Shown here piece by piece: positions 63,153-64,000 of a stretch of 64,000 nucleotides of DNA (its first letter is position 1; every line of letters starts with the position of its first letter). Origin of the DNA: Pseudomonas fluorescens (GTDB lineage Bacteria > Pseudomonadota > Gammaproteobacteria > Pseudomonadales > Pseudomonadaceae); NCBI RefSeq assembly GCF_902498065.1, contig NZ_CABVIR010000003.1, forward strand, positions 124,001 to 188,000, given 5' to 3'. The translations under genes and the position numbers were made by a program. The notes beneath the pieces were generated by a model. It had not been told where the DNA came from, ran no database searches, and was given only the letters and a program-made list of their open reading frames with translations.

Positions 63153-64000
63153 TTACCCCACTTTCACCATGTGCGGTTGCGAGCTGCGCTCAGGCTGGTG
63201 GTCGAGGTCGCGGCTGACCAGCAACAGGACTTCTGCCGAGGCGTCGGACACTTGCGCCTTGTAACCGGCGATGGAGCGGGCGAACACGTTGTAGATCACA
63301 ACGGCTGGAATCGCGGCCACCAGGCCCAACGCAGTCGCGAGCAGGGCTTCGGCAATGCCGGGTGCCACGACGGCGAGGTTGGTGGTTTGGGTCTTGGCGA
63401 TGCCGATGAAGCTGTTCATGATGCCCCACACGGTGCCGAACAGGCCCACGAACGGCGCTGTGGAGCCGATGGTGGCGAGCACGCCGGTGCCGCTGCTCAT
63501 GTTGCGACCGCAGGCTGCGACCAGGCGCTCGAGACGGAAAGCCACACGCTCTTTGATGCCTTCTTTTTCGCGGCTGTTGGTCGACAGGTGCATCTCTTCC
63601 AGCGCATCGTGCACCAACAGGTTGGCGAGCGTGCCGGGCTTGGCGGCCGTCGCACTGGCTTCCTTGAGGGTGGCCGCCTTCTTCAGGTGGACGATTTCAG
63701 TGCGCAGCCGGCGCTTGGCGCCCATCAGCTCGAAACCCTTGGCGATCCAGATGGTCCAGGTGATGATCGAAGCGATAGCCAGGCCGATCATCACGATTTT
63801 CACGATGATGTCGGCGTTCTGGTACATGCCCCACGGCGACAGGTCGTGGGCCATGCCCAGGGTGTTGTCGGCTTCGAGGACTTCAGGAGCGCCTTCGCTG
63901 GCGGTGTCTACGGCCTGGGCCGTGTCGGTGGCAGCCGGTGCTGCGTGATCGACGGCGTGGTCGGCTGCAGCAGGTGCAGTGGCGGCAGCCGGGGTGGCCG
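63153..64000 (-). CDS. exbB: Biopolymer transport protein ExbB (partial, 5' end outside window)
   Basis: About 282 residues are in the window and the frame is open to its edge. An ATG at 63854 exists, but 48 more codons upstream stay open and encode an alanine-rich stretch (ending TASEGAPEVLEADNTLG), as in the long ExbB of Pseudomonas, which carries an N-terminal extension. Three membrane segments follow: IIVKIVMIGLAIASIITWTI, GVLATIGSTAPFVGLFGTVW and IAEALLATALGLVAAIPAVV. It is the MotA/TolQ-family partner of ExbD. Confidence 0.93.
   Translation of the reverse strand, partial: ATPAAATAPAAADHAVDHAAPAATDTAQAVDTASEGAPEVLEADNTLGMAHDLSPWGMYQNADIIVKIVMIGLAIASIITWTIWIAKGFELMGAKRRLRTEIVHLKKAATLKEASATAAKPGTLANLLVHDALEEMHLSTNSREKEGIKERVAFRLERLVAACGRNMSSGTGVLATIGSTAPFVGLFGTVWGIMNSFIGIAKTQTTNLAVVAPGIAEALLATALGLVAAIPAVVIYNVFARSIAGYKAQVSDASAEVLLLVSRDLDHQPERSSQPHMVKVG

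Noticed and set aside
1..64000. CRISPR arrays, rRNA, complete tRNA genes, insertion sequences, prophage genes
   Set aside because: I looked for regular spaced repeats, transposase motifs and tRNA cloverleaf patterns and saw none I could support.

Overview
The window looks like chromosomal DNA of a Pseudomonas, probably from the P. fluorescens complex. It is GC-rich, carries Pseudomonas-type REP palindromes (around 1713-1803, 9953-9980 and 57252-57319), and its gene orders match the HSI-I and HSI-II type VI secretion (T6SS) loci known from P. aeruginosa. These species and locus comparisons rest on remembered gene order and motifs, not on a search.

Region 1 (1-13132, minus strand) is the left arm of an HSI-I-like T6SS. 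Read in the direction of transcription it is tssA, tssB, tssC, hcp, a Tae4 amidase effector, two paralogous small exported proteins that sit where immunity genes belong, tssE, tssF, tssG, clpV (tssH) and a vgrG cut by the window edge. Region 2 (13537-30770, plus strand) is the divergent right arm: fha1, tssJ, tssK, tssL (with a C-terminal OmpA-like domain), tssM, tagF, pppA, ppkA, tagT, tagS, tagR and tagQ. It supplies the membrane complex and the threonine-phosphorylation control circuit. The two arms share a roughly 400-base divergent control region (13133-13536).

Region 3 (about 30771-36208) is an effector island. On the minus strand it holds an 'evolved' VgrG fused to a C-terminal DUF2235 (Tle1-like) phospholipase domain, an overlapping DUF2931 lipoprotein that is its likely immunity gene, and a decayed second copy of that lipoprotein. 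Upstream is a base-composition-atypical, AT-rich gap of about 0.9 kb.

Region 4 (36209-56602, plus strand) is a second complete T6SS core of HSI-II type: tssA, B, C, E, F, G, H, a sigma-54 activator (sfa), a 46-residue lipoprotein (orfX), fha, tssJ, K, L, M, a phosphatase (stp) and a kinase (stk). It has no hcp or PAAR gene inside the window, so it must draw its tube and tip from elsewhere. The VgrG-phospholipase next door is a natural candidate cargo.

Region 5 (56616-64000) is ordinary housekeeping DNA: a tiny ORF, a small SCP2-like protein, a REP pair, and then on the minus strand an HDOD-domain protein, recG, oxyR, tonB, exbD and the 3' part of exbB.

The most interesting points are the Tae4 module with two tandem candidate immunity paralogs that differ in lipidation signal, inserted where tagJ lies in HSI-I; the VgrG-phospholipase with a degenerate duplicate immunity gene; two T6SS of different lineages placed back to back; and a tssF/tssG overlap of exactly 37 bases conserved between the two lineages.
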